From CAWAND01 sp963727915 (lineage in GTDB: Bacteria; Chloroflexota; Anaerolineae; Anaerolineales; E44-bin32), in NCBI GenBank assembly GCA_963727915.1, contig CAVSID010000003.1:248001-312000 (forward strand): a stretch of 64,000 bases of DNA, in the 5' to 3' direction. A program made the translations under genes and the position numbers. The notes under the pieces are model-generated. The model had not been told where the DNA came from. It saw only the letters and a list, made by a program, of their open reading frames with translations, and ran no database searches. The stretch's first letter is position 1. Each line of letters begins with the position of its first letter. Of this stretch, positions 38,275 through 47,941 are shown one piece after another.

Positions 38275-38940
38275 TTGAGCCCTGCCGAACTGGACGGAGC
38301 CCGTGTCGAGCCCCGAGCAGACAACCCAACCTCCATCTCCCCACCCGGCGTATGCCCCGACTGCGGCGGCGGGCTGAGCCGGCTGCCGACGGTTGACGGC
38401 AGCGGATATCTGCTAGATCTGCGACAGCTGTGACTATCAGCAGCTGCTTCAGCGCCCTGCGGCCGCTCCCTCGACGGTTCCCTCACCGCCGACCGGCGAA
38501 GACGCGCAGCGCTTTCGGCAGGCTCCTGGCTGAGAGCGAACGCCCGGCGCAGCCCGATGAATGGCCGGAAGAGCTCCTGGAGGACCTTCCGCCCGAAGCC
38601 CGCCAGGCCCTGAAGGGGCAGACCGCCTCGGCTGATCGCCGAACCTCCAGCGGACGAGGTTCCGGGCCATGTGAAGCGGACCCTTATGGACTACGGGTTC
38701 GCCGTCGATGAGGACGCCGGGGGCTTCGCCTCCGGTCTCCGGGCGGCTTGCGCCGGCCGGGCACGGGCGATCTCTCCGCCTACGGATGTCGTCCGACTTG
38801 GCATCCCAGCTTGGGGGAGCGCCGCCGCCCCCCGAAGAACGTCGAACCTGCCCGTCGTGCAAGGCCGTCGTCCCCCGGACGGCGGCGCGCTGCTCATGGT
38901 GTGACGCCGACCTGCCACCTCTGGAACCCGAGCGACTGAC
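38275..38940 (+). pseudogene. Zinc-ribbon protein, strongly frameshifted
   Basis: Several short frames make up what looks like one small protein with no clean start. A first zinc ribbon begins SPPGVCPDCGGGLSRLPTVD and, after a slip near 38400, continues CDSCDYQQLLQR. The middle has WPEELLEDLPPEARQALKGQ and VKRTLMDYGFAVDEDA. The end is a second ribbon, RTCPSCKAVVPRTAARCSWC. Start (TTG 38275) and stop are guesses. It is next to the other zinc-ribbon gene, same strand, and may be functionally tied to it. Whether it is a true pseudogene or a victim of sequence error cannot be told here; uvrA next door is equally broken. Confidence 0.45.
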
Positions 38941-39006
38941 CTCCAAAATCACCCCAAGCAAGCGATTGATCTCCCGACCGCGTTCAGGCACCATGGGACC
39001 GTCGGT

Positions 39007-39012
39007 TATAAT
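39007..39012 (+). promoter_or_regulatory. -10 element of uvrA
   Basis: Consensus TATAAT, predicted start near 39019, ATG at 39057. No clear -35. Confidence 0.45.
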
Positions 39013-39056
39013 CAGCGTTTGCTTCGTGTTCGACCCAGAGTGGATCCAGCAAGCCC

Positions 39057-41958
39057 ATGCCCCAAGAAAACATCGTCGTGGTCGGTGCCCGAGAGCACAA
39101 TCTGAAAGACGTCAGCATCAGCATCCCGCGGGACAAGCTGGTGGTGATTTCCGGCCTGTCCGGCTCGGGAAAATCGTCGCTAGCCTTCGACACGATCTTC
39201 GCCGAGGGGCAGCGCCGCTATGTCGAATCGCTCTCCGCCTACGCCCGGCAGTTCTTGGGACAGCTGGACAAGCCGGACGTGGATTACATCGAGGGCCTTG
39301 TCGCCTTCCATCTCGATCGACCAGCGCGGCGTCTCCCACAATCCCCGGTCAACCGTTGGGACCGTGACCGAGGTCTACGACTACCTGCGGCTGCTCTTCG
39401 CCCGCGTCGGAATTCCTCACTGCCCTATCTGCGGGCGCGAGGTCAGGCAGCAGTCCGCCCAGGAGATTGTGGACGCCGTCATGGCCTTCGAGGCCGGGCC
39501 ATAAACTCATGGTCCTGGCCCCGCTTGGTCCGCGGCCGCAAGGGAACCCACACCGGCGTGTTCGACGAGATCCGGCGCTCGGGCTTCGTCCGCGTGCGTG
39601 TGGATGGTGAAGTGCGTTCCGTCGAAGATGAATTCGAGCTCGACCGCTACAAGAACCACACCATCGAAGTCGCCGTCGACCGCCTGGTCGTGCCCGATCC
39701 AGGCAGCAGTGATGAAGAAGAGACCCAGGCGTTCCAGAGCCGGTTGACCAACTCGGTTGAGACAGCTTTGCGCTGGGGAAATGGGACACTCATCGTGGCT
39801 GACCTGAGCCAGGATTCCGGGACGGACATCCCCTTCTCGGAAGATCTGGCCTGCTCGGAACATGGCACGACGCTGTCCGAAATCGAGCCCCGCACCTTTT
39901 CTTTCAACACGCCGCACGGGGCATGCCCGGACTGCCAGGGCCTTGGCACGCGGCTCGAAATCGACCCCGACCGCATCATTCCAGACAAACAGATGTCCCT
40001 GGCCGAGGGCGCCGTGGTCGCGCTGGAGTGGTCCAGCAAAAGCGCCGACCGGCGCAGCTACTACTGGCAGCTGGTCGAGGCTGTGGCCGAGGCCTATGAC
40101 ATCAACCTCGAGGCCCCCGTGGCCGAGCTCCCCACGCCGAAGCTGGAGATGGTGCTGTATGGCACGGATGGGCAGGAAGTCCCGTTCAGTACGTGGGCCG
40201 CAACGGACGCAAGTCCAGCTACAAGACCGCCTTCGAGGGCATCGTGGGCAACCTTGAACGACGTTTTCAGGAAACCCAGTCCAATTACGTCCGCAGCAAG
40301 ATCCAGGAGTTCATGTCGGAGCGAGCTATGCCCGACTTGCCACGGCCAGCGCCTGCGACCGGAGGCCCTCTCGGTCACTATCGACGATACCAACATCGTT
40401 GAGGTCACGCACTGGCCCGTTGTTCGCAGCCGAGCCTGGGTCGAGTCGCTTCAATCCGCCAGCGGCCCGCTGGACAAGCGCGGCCGCAAGGATCGCCGAA
40501 CGCGTTCTCAAGGAGATCCACGACCGCTTGACCTTCCTGGTGGACGTCGGGCTGGACTACCTGACCCTTGACCGGTCGGCCGGCAGCCTGTCCGGCGGTG
40601 AAGCACAGCGAATCCGCCTGGCCACGCAGATCGGGTCGCGTCTGATGGGCGTTCTGTACGTCCTCGACGAACCGTCGATCGGGCTCCATCCGCGGGACAA
40701 CGCCCGCCTGATCCACACCCTGGAAGGCATGCGCGATCTGGGCAACACGGTGCTGGTGGTCGAACATGACGAGGCCACCATCCGAGCCGCCGATTGGGTC
40801 ATCGATCTCGGCCCGGGCGCTGGCGAGCTGGGCGGGCACGTGGTGGCCGCCGGCACCGTCGAAGAAGTCACCGAAGTCAAGGAATTCTGTCACCGGCCAG
40901 TTCCTGTCCGGCGAGCTGAAAATCGGCCTACCGGAGTGCCCGCCGTCCGGGAAGCGGCAACAAGCTGACGATCGTCGGGGCGGAGGAGAACAACTCTCAA
41001 GGACCTTGACGGTCGCCATCCCACTGGGCACCTTCACCTGCATCACGGGCGTCTCTGGCTCTGGAAAGTCGACCCTGATGGTGGAGGTCCTGTACAAGGC
41101 CCTGGCGAACCACCTGCATGGTTCCCATGAGATGGCCGGCAAAGCACGAACGGCTGGAAGGCGCCGAGTTCATCGACAACGTCATCAACATCGACCAGAG
41201 CCCCATCGGCCGCACGCCCCGCTCCAACCCTGGCACCTACACCGGGGTCTTCGATCACATTCGCAATCTCTTCGCCGAACTACCCGAGTCCAAGGTGCGC
41301 GGCTACAAGCCCGGCAGGTTTTCCTTCAACGTGCGCGGCGGCCGTTGTGAAGCCTGCCAGGGGCAGGGTCAGCTGAAGATCGAAATGCAGTTCCTGCCGG
41401 ATGTCTACGTGCCTTGCGAAGTGTGCCATGGGGCGCGCTACAACCGCGAGACGCTCCAGGTGCGCTTCAAGGAGAAGACCATCGCCGACGTCCTGGACAC
41501 GACCATCGACGAGGCGGTGGGCTTCTTCAGCGCCTTCTCCCCCATCGAACGCCGCCTTCAAACTCTGCAAGCCGTCGGCCTTGGCTATCTTACTCTGGGC
41601 CAGCCGGCGCCTACCTTGTCCGGCGGGGAAGCCCAACGCGTCAAGCTCTCCCGTGAGCTGTCCAAGATGAACACCGGCAATACGCTCTACGTGCTCGATG
41701 AACCTTCGGTGGGGCTGCACGCGGCCGATGTGCACAAGCTGATCGAAGTCCTGCAGCAGCTTGTCGATCAGGGCAACACCGTGCTCATCATCGAGCACCA
41801 TCCGGATATCATCAAGGTTTCCGACTGGGTGATCGACCTCGGCCCCGAGGGTGGCGATCGAGGCGGAGAGCTGGTGGCTGAAGGCACGCCTGAGAGCGAT
41901 CGCTCGGCACAAGACATCCTACACAGGGAAGTTTCTGCGCCCCCATTTGGGGCTGTAG
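39057..41958 (+). CDS. uvrA: Excinuclease ABC subunit A, frameshifted
   Basis: DNA-damage recognition ATPase of nucleotide excision repair. First ABC half: Walker A GLSGSGKSSLAFDT, then FAEGQRRYVESLSAYARQFL, and a zinc-finger-like HCPICGREV segment. Interior pieces include CPDCQGLGTRLEIDP. Second half: SGGEAQRIRLATQIGS signature, VLDEPSIGLHPRDN Walker B, then Walker A GVSGSGKSTLMVE, zinc cysteines in CEACQGQGQ and CEVCHG, and LSGGEAQRVKLSRELSK with VLDEPSVGLH. Slips near 39320, 39500, 40185, 40335, 40410, 40485, 40890 and 41130, plus one near 41900 to reach the ending GKFLRPHLGL and stop at 41956-41958. Length of about 960 residues is normal. Confidence 0.9.
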
Positions 41959-41992
41959 ACCCACAGTCGCCAATCCGACGCCGCATGCCCAA

Positions 41993-43206
41993 GTGCTCAA
42001 GCGCCTCGTCAGTGCAGGGCCACTGAGAAAGGCCTGCACGACCTTGAAACCTGTCTCAGCCAGTCTGATCTTTCCGATCTATCTCAAGCACGAAGCGCAT
42101 GCTGCTGGTTTCGATCTGGTGGGCATCACCAGCCCGGAACCCCCGCGCCATCTCGATGTTTACCAAGCCTGGCTCGACGCCGGTCGTCACGGCGAAATGG
42201 CCTACTATGGCCAGCCAGCGGGCGCGCGCCGCCCGAGCAGACCCCCGCCTGCTTCTGCCGGAGGTCCGCTCGATTCTGGTCGTTGCCGCCAACTATCCGT
42301 CCCAGGAGATGACGTCAGCCTCTCTGAAGAGGGGAGCCCCACGCGTGGCCGCCTATGCTCGGGGGGATGACTATCACGACACGCTCACGGCCCGTCTGCA
42401 GGGAGTTGTTCGCCGCCTGGAAGCACATGTCGGCGGGACCTTTCCCTATCGGATCTACGTGGACACCGGCCCACTGCTGGAGCGCGAGCTGGCCCAGCGC
42501 GCCGGTTTGGGCTGGATCGGCAAGAACACCTGCTTAATCAACTCCCAGATCGGTTCGTATCTTCCTGCTGGCCGAAGTGCTGCTGGGGCTGGACCTCCGA
42601 CCTGATGAACCCATCCGGGCCGATCGGTGCGGAAGCTGCACACGCTGCATCGACGCCTGCCCCACAGCCTGCATCCTGCCCGACCGGACGATTGACGCCG
42701 GCGCTGCATTTCGTACCTCACCATCGAGCTGCGTGGGGCAATCCCGGAGAAGCTGCGCACGGAGACCGGCGAATGGGTTTTCGGCTGCGATGTCTGCCAG
42801 CAAGTGTGTCCCTGGAACCAACGCTTCGCCCAACCAACATCCGATCCGGCCTTTCAGACGCGGCCCTTTTTGAAGCAGGCAACCCTCGATTCACTCTTAA
42901 CACTCAACCGCAACGAGTACGTTGAGGGTTTGCGACGCAGTCCCCTCAAGCGCGCCAAACTGGGCGGCCTGAAGCGCAACGCTAGCCTGGCGGCAGCCAA
43001 TCGAGCCGACCCAGATCTCGTGCCGTCCCTGGGGGCCGCCCTGCTCGATCAAGAGGCTGAAGTTCGCGGGCACGCTGCCTGGGCATTGGGCCGGATCGGT
43101 GGCCGCCAAGCGCGGGCACGCCTGGCCGACCGTTCGTCCGAAGAGAGCGACCCGGAAGTGAAGCACGCCATCGACGAGGCGCTGGCAAGCTTCTCGACCG
43201 AGCTGA
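41993..43206 (+). CDS. queG: Epoxyqueuosine reductase, frameshifted
   Basis: Cobalamin and Fe-S enzyme performing the last step of queuosine synthesis in tRNA. N-terminal part LKHEAHAAGFDLVGIT and LDVYQAWLDAGRHGEMAYYG, then VRSILVVAANYPSQEM, YVDTGPLLERELAQRAGLGW and GKNTCLI. Two 4Fe-4S motifs: CGSCTRCIDACPT and CDVCQQVCPWNQ. A HEAT-like repeat tail (AEVRGHAAWALGRIGG) completes the long QueG form. Slips near 42220, 42565 and 42715. The start is uncertain (GTG 41993 is possible). The frame containing the tail runs on to 43487 without a stop, antisense to the LysM gene; I assume a slip and end it near 43206. Confidence 0.82.
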
Positions 43207-43232
43207 TTCCAGCAAAGCCGGCCAGAGACAAA

Positions 43233-43258
43233 CCGCCCGCGTCGGCCGACGCGGGCGG
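43233..43258 (-). terminator. Intrinsic terminator of the LysM gene
   Basis: Perfect 13-bp inverted repeat CCGCCCGCGTCGG / CCGACGCGGGCGG. On the minus strand it is followed by TTTGTCT and lies 28 bases past the LysM stop. It could also serve queG from the other side. Confidence 0.65.
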
Positions 43259-43285
43259 TAGATCTTCAACCGAGACGTTTCGAAC

Positions 43286-44009
43286 TCAGGGCGCACAGCG
43301 GTGCGCTGGGGCAGGGGCCGGTGTGCCCGGGCCAGGGGTGGGCGAATTCGTCCAGGTCGGGGTAGGTGTGGCGATATTCACCGGGATGACCAGCTTCTGG
43401 CCGGCCTGGATGTCATTTGGGTTGGTGATGTTGTTTTCTTTGGCGATCGCTTCGGCGGTGCTGTTGAACTTTGAGGCAATCGTCTGAAGCGAATCCCCTT
43501 GCCGCACCACATACTCGATCTTGCTGCCCGGGATCAGGGTTGATGGCAGCGCCGTTTCCGTGGGGACCTCGGCCGATGGCGGAGGAATGGTGATTTCCTC
43601 GCCGATAAAGATCGTTCCGGCGTCTTGAACATCCGGGTTATATGCCAGGAGGACGTCCAGATCGATCGCAAATTGTTGTGCAATCGAGAACAATGTGTCA
43701 CCGTCGACGACCTTGTAGGTGATGGGGCCCGAAGGTGTCGGCGTTTCGGTTATCGTGGGCGTGAGAGTACTGGTCGGCGTGTTCGTCGGCGGCAAGGGCG
43801 TCGCCGTTTCGGTTGCGGTGGGAGTCTTGCTGGCCAAGAATCCTGGCATCTGGGGGGGATGGTCCCCGGTGATCCACATGACCACCAGGAAGACCCCGGC
43901 CACAAGGAGCAGCACGGCGGCGCCACCCATAATCAACGGCACGGTCCGGGTTCGGCGCCTGCGATAGCTCGCAATGACGTCGGCTGGCCTTTGTTCGCTG
44001 TCAGGCATG
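43286..44009 (-). CDS. Membrane-anchored protein with two LysM domains
   Basis: Cell-wall-binding protein. A cytoplasmic start (PDSEQRPADVIASYRRRRTR) leads to one membrane helix (VPLIMGGAAVLLLVAGVFLV), then a Thr/Pro linker (PTATETATPLPPTNTPTST), and two LysM modules: ITYKVVDGDTLFSIAQQFAI and IEYVVRQGDSLQTIASKFNS with IQAGQKLVIP. LysM modules bind peptidoglycan or chitin-like glycans. The ATG at 44009 has GGGAGG 7 bases upstream; the open frame extends further without signal. Intact, about 240 residues. Terminator downstream. Confidence 0.85.
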
Positions 44010-44074
44010 GGTTTGCCTCCCTCCGGCGCGCCCATTGTAACCGAATTCGATGCGCCTCTGAGGCCCTTCTTCGG

Positions 44075-45038
44075 TCAGGGTGCGCCGCCAGCCGGAGCGA
44101 GCCAGCGGTCGGCAAAGGCCAGCATCGTTGGCAGAAGGGCTTCCCAGGTAGCCCCGGCGTGGCTTCCCGGCACCCAAGCCGCCTCCACCTGGATGCCGTG
44201 CGCTTCAAGCCGCTGCAGCAGCTTCTCGGTTTCCGGCTTGGCCCAATCATCGTCACCGGCGCCCAAGAAGATGTGTGCCGGCAGGGCATCCGCCGAAGTG
44301 ACCAGCGTAAAGGGATCGTAGGCCGGCCTGGGATAGTTCACCGCCAACGCAGGGCTGAGCGCGATCACGCTGGCGAACAGCTCGGGATGGCTCAATCCGA
44401 TTTCCAGGGACCAGACCCCACCCCGCGAGATGCCGGCGATGGCTCTTCCGCCGGGGTCCGTCCTCACATCGTAGGTTGACTCTATGTACGGCATCAGGCT
44501 CGCCGTGAACTCATCTTCGTAGGACCCGGGGCCCCCATCCGTGTTGCTGAACAGGGGCTCGGGCACGCGCGGCATCACCAAGACCCATTGACCACGGTTC
44601 GGTGCTGGTGGCCTGGCCTCTTCGTCCCCCACGATCCCCAGATCGACCCAATGCTGCTCGGTGAAGGGTTTGCCGTGCAGCAGGTACATAACCGGCAGCG
44701 GCCCTGCCCGCATGTCATAGCAGGGGGGCAGGTAGACGAGCACGGGCGCGTCTTGCGGAACATTGTGGGCGCGGTACTGGTCATCGACAAGGCGCCCCTG
44801 AGTGGAGGTGCACACCGGCGTTGGCGAATTGGAAGGCAGCGGCGAGGCCGTCGGGGACGGGACCATGGACGGAGTCTGTGTGGATGGCAAGGGAGGGCCC
44901 GAAGGGGAACCGGCCGCAGTGGCCGGTACGGCCGGCTTGTCCCACCGGAAGAAGGCCGCACGCGGCCACGGCGATCACCAGGGGAATGGCAACCGCACGG
45001 CGTGGGATGTCGAGCACGCCGATCCCGGGTCGTCCCAT
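44075..45038 (-). CDS. Secreted esterase (esterase D / feruloyl esterase-like), lipoprotein, one frameshift
   Basis: Alpha/beta hydrolase. N-terminal GRPGIGVLDIPRRAVAIPLV then AVAAC lipobox, followed after a slip near 44890-44930 by a Ser/Pro-rich linker. Catalytic serine in AGISRGGVWS (GxSxG), Asp region FLGAGDDDWAKPE, and His in PGSHAGATWE. PVMYLLHGKPFTEQHW is the typical oxyanion loop (HG). About 315 residues after correction. It probably cleaves ester bonds outside the cell; the substrate is unknown. Confidence 0.76.
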
Positions 45039-45189
45039 CCAGCCTCCAAACCTTGGTTTCGACAATCGCCTGCCTCCGGGGGTGAAATCAGGGCCGAATC
45101 ATACCGCGTTCACCCCCTAGGCTGCCGGGCGCATTTCGGAGGCGGACCCCATCTCGCGATCCACAATCCCCGCGACGCAGCCCAGCAAT

Positions 45190-45207
45190 TTGTGAGGAAA
45201 TTCACAA
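45190..45207. promoter_or_regulatory. Palindromic operator TTGTGA-N6-TCACAA upstream of miaB
   Basis: Perfect arms. It is centred about 53 bases before the predicted miaB transcription start (-10 at 45239-45244). Confidence 0.6.
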
Positions 45208-45235
45208 GTGCCACATCGGAGGCGGTTGCTCAGCA

Positions 45236-45244
45236 TGGTAAAAT
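45236..45244 (+). promoter_or_regulatory. Extended -10 element of miaB
   Basis: TGGTAAAAT, predicted start near 45251, 26 bases before ATG 45277. No -35 match, consistent with dependence on the extended -10 or on the upstream operator. Confidence 0.45.
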
Positions 45245-45276
45245 CGCCATCTCGACGGGAGCGGGAAGGCGTCACG

Positions 45277-46614
45277 ATGAAGTACCACATTTGGACCGCT
45301 GGGTGTCAAATGAATGTGGCCGATTCACAGCGGGTAGCTTCGGAGCTTGAGAAGCTCGGCTACAGCTCGACGCGCCGCGCCGATGATGCGGACGTGATTG
45401 TCCTCAACACCTGCGTCGTTCGCCAAAGCGCCGAAGACCGCGCCTACGGCCGTCTTAGTTCCTTGCGACCCCTCAAGGAGCGCCGTCCCGACCTGGTCAT
45501 CAACCTGATGGGCTGCATGGTCGGCGTCAAGGGCAGCGCAGAGCTCGAAGCCGCCTTCCCCTACGTGGACGTCTTCTCCCCGCCCTCCGACCCCTTGCCC
45601 CTGATCCAACACATTCGCGGCACCCAGGGGCGTGATGTCGAACGCCGGGAGACGCAGCACAGGCACGAGATCATGGATGGCGATCTGGTCCTCCCCTTGC
45701 TCGAACGCGGGAAGCTGGTCTCCGCCCACGTGCCGATCGTCTACGGCTGCTCGCACGCGTGCTCTTTCTGCATCATCCCCTTCAGGCGAGGCGTCGAACG
45801 CAGCCGCCCCGTGGGCGAGATCGCATCCGAAGTGCGCGCCCTTGCCGACCAGGGCGTGCGCGAGGTCACTTTGCTGGGCCAGATCGTCGATCGCTATGGC
45901 AAGGACATATCCAATGGGCCGGACCTGGCTGATCTCCTGCGCATGATCCATCAGATCGATGGCATCGAGCGCATTCGGTTTTTGACCTCCCACCCGAATT
46001 GGATGACCGACGAACTGCTGGAGACTGTGGCCGAGCTACCCAAGGTCTGCGAGCACATCGAAGTGCCCGTGCAAGCCGGCGACGACCAGATCTTGTCCGC
46101 AATGAAACGCGGTTACGCCTCCGACGATTACCGGCGGCTGATCGGGCGCATACGATCCCGTCTTCCCGGGGTTTCAATCGCCACCGACATCATCGTTGGC
46201 TTCCCTGGCGAAACCGATGAAGCGTTCCAGAACACCTATGATCTCTTGGCCGAGCTTCGGCTGGATGTTGCTCACCTGGCCCGCTATTCCCCTCGGCCGA
46301 ACACCGTCTCGGCGCGACGAATGGAAGATGATGTGCCCGAGGTTGAGAAGATGCGCCGCTTCAGAGTTCTGGAAGACCTTCAGTCCGGCATTTCGGAAGA
46401 CATCCACCGGGCCTACGTGGGCAAGACCGTCGACGTGCTGGTGGAGACCAAGTACCAGGGCCGCTGGAAGGGCCGGACCCGGACCAACAAGCTTGTGTTT
46501 TTCGAATCTCCAAAACAACTGCGCGGCCAGGTCGTGTCTGTGGCAATTGAACGTGCCGGCGCGTGGAGCATGAACGGCCGGTTGGCGTCCGACAAGCTCG
46601 CTTCGGCGGCTTAA
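45277..46614 (+). CDS. miaB: tRNA-2-methylthio-N6-dimethylallyladenosine synthase
   Basis: Radical-SAM enzyme adding the methylthio group to position 37 of tRNAs reading UNN codons. 445 residues, intact. N-terminal cluster cysteines in TAGCQMN, NTCVVRQSAEDR and MGCMVG; radical-SAM cluster YGCSHACSFCIIPF (CxxxCxxC); then FLTSHPNWM, HIEVPVQAGDDQIL, TDIIVGFPGETDEAF and a C-terminal TRAM domain (VGKTVDVLVE...GRTRTNKLVFF). Purine-rich GGGAGCGGGAAGG precedes ATG 45277. The NTCVVR and CIIPF motifs fit MiaB better than RimO or MtaB. Confidence 0.92.
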   Translation: MKYHIWTAGCQMNVADSQRVASELEKLGYSSTRRADDADVIVLNTCVVRQSAEDRAYGRLSSLRPLKERRPDLVINLMGCMVGVKGSAELEAAFPYVDVFSPPSDPLPLIQHIRGTQGRDVERRETQHRHEIMDGDLVLPLLERGKLVSAHVPIVYGCSHACSFCIIPFRRGVERSRPVGEIASEVRALADQGVREVTLLGQIVDRYGKDISNGPDLADLLRMIHQIDGIERIRFLTSHPNWMTDELLETVAELPKVCEHIEVPVQAGDDQILSAMKRGYASDDYRRLIGRIRSRLPGVSIATDIIVGFPGETDEAFQNTYDLLAELRLDVAHLARYSPRPNTVSARRMEDDVPEVEKMRRFRVLEDLQSGISEDIHRAYVGKTVDVLVETKYQGRWKGRTRTNKLVFFESPKQLRGQVVSVAIERAGAWSMNGRLASDKLASAA

Positions 46615-46691
46615 CCGCTCTCCTCTCCTCTCCATTTTCTGATAGACCCCGTCCGCGCGTGGCGTGCTTCTTGCACCCCACCTGAGTGCCC

Positions 46692-46720
46692 TTGACGCCG
46701 GTTCCACCCGGACGTAGCAT
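46692..46720 (+). promoter_or_regulatory. Sigma-70-type promoter of the first NBR1-like lipoprotein gene
   Basis: TTGACG (46692-46697), 17-base spacer, TAGCAT (46715-46720). Predicted start near 46727 with a leader of about 70 bases ending in CTAGGAG before the ATG. Confidence 0.65.
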
Positions 46721-46795
46721 CCGGGGGAAATCTGTCGCTGTGGGGGAACTAACTGAGCATCAGGCGGAACATGCCTAATTCCTAGGAGTCGATCG

Positions 46796-47806
46796 ATGCA
46801 CACATCAAAGCGAAACCGCATTCCGTGGCTAGGTCTCCTGCTGGCTGTTTCAATGGTGCTGGGCGCCTGCAACTATCCAGGGCTCCAGGCCACCGAGCCG
46901 GCAGGGGATTCCATGGCTACCGCCGCCGCACAGACCGTGTCAGCTGAGCTCACATCGGTGGCGAGTGTGGCCACGACCGCCGCCCCTCCGACCGATACGC
47001 CGGCTCCGCCAACCGACACACCTGTTCCGGCCAATACCCAGCCGGCGCCCACGGCGACCGCAGGCGCCTCCGGATGCACCGACAAGGCCACCTTCATCAC
47101 CGATGTCACGGTGCCCGACAACACGAACATGAGCCCCGGCCAGGCGTTCACCAAGACTTGGCGCTTGAAGAATGTCGGCACCTGCACCTGGACCACGGAC
47201 TACGATCTGGTGTTCGATAGCGGCAACGCCATGAACGGTTCGGCGACCGTTGGGCTTGGGGCGAGTGTCCCCCCCAATGGCACCATCGACATATCTATCG
47301 GGCTGACAGCGCCCTCCGGCAACGGCACTTACAAAGGCAACTACAAGCTGCGCAACGAAAAAGGGATCGTCTTCGGGATCGGCACCAATGCCGACGTCGC
47401 CTTCTGGGTTCAGATTGTAGTTGGCCCAACCGCCACACCCCAAGCCAGCGTCTATGACAGCGGCAAGGTCAACCTCAAGCAGACCTTTCATGCCGATCTG
47501 GACCATGCCGACGACACGCCCGCCAGCGGTGACTCCGACATTTTTTTCCGTGCCGTCACTTCGACTGAGAAGTATTTCGTGCCTGAGGACGGTGCCAAGA
47601 TGAAGCTCATCACGTCTGGCGTACCAAGTTACGACAAGTGCACGACAACCTCCTTGAGCTCCAACCAGATTTCGCTCGATGACGTATCGGTCGGCGATTG
47701 GCTCTGCTTCAAGACCAGCGAGGGCCGCTATGGCCGCGCCGAAATCGAGGCCAGGTCGGGTGACCCGGAGACCATCAGGCTGGACATCGTCACCTGGAAT
47801 AAGTAG
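46796..47806 (+). CDS. Lipoprotein with NBR1-like Ig-type domain
   Basis: 336 residues, intact. Signal peptide with lipobox VLGAC near residue 22, a Thr/Pro linker (PPTDTPAPPTDTPVPANTQP), then a domain beginning CTDKATFITDVTVPDNTNMS and GQAFTKTWRLKNVGTCTW, the NBR1-type immunoglobulin fold found in many Chloroflexota surface proteins. The last 130 residues form another beta-rich part with a Cys pair (YDKCTTTSL and DWLCFKT). Role unknown; probably surface-exposed. A paralogue follows. Confidence 0.8.
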   Translation: MHTSKRNRIPWLGLLLAVSMVLGACNYPGLQATEPAGDSMATAAAQTVSAELTSVASVATTAAPPTDTPAPPTDTPVPANTQPAPTATAGASGCTDKATFITDVTVPDNTNMSPGQAFTKTWRLKNVGTCTWTTDYDLVFDSGNAMNGSATVGLGASVPPNGTIDISIGLTAPSGNGTYKGNYKLRNEKGIVFGIGTNADVAFWVQIVVGPTATPQASVYDSGKVNLKQTFHADLDHADDTPASGDSDIFFRAVTSTEKYFVPEDGAKMKLITSGVPSYDKCTTTSLSSNQISLDDVSVGDWLCFKTSEGRYGRAEIEARSGDPETIRLDIVTWNK

Positions 47807-47834
47807 ACACAACCCATAGCACGCCAACTTGCAT

Positions 47835-47864
47835 CGAGGTGCCCGGCATTCACCGGGCACCTCG
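47835..47864 (+). terminator. Intrinsic terminator after the first NBR1-like gene
   Basis: Perfect 12-bp stem CGAGGTGCCCGG / CCGGGCACCTCG, 6-base loop, followed by CTTTGT. Confidence 0.75.
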
Positions 47865-47941
47865 CTTTGTAGTCCCAGCCGACGGTCGCAGATGGAACCA
47901 CCTTTCCATCAGGAGTAGGGTAGAATCGGGCCGCTTCGACC

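Noticed and set aside
43206..43487. Continuation of queG antisense to the LysM gene
   Set aside because: The extension has no family resemblance and would run through a terminator hairpin; a frameshift near the HEAT tail explains it better.
43286..44890. A gene cluster for cell-wall degradation (LysM protein plus esterase)
   Set aside because: The esterase has no wall-specific motif and the two genes are separated with their own signals; nothing ties them functionally.
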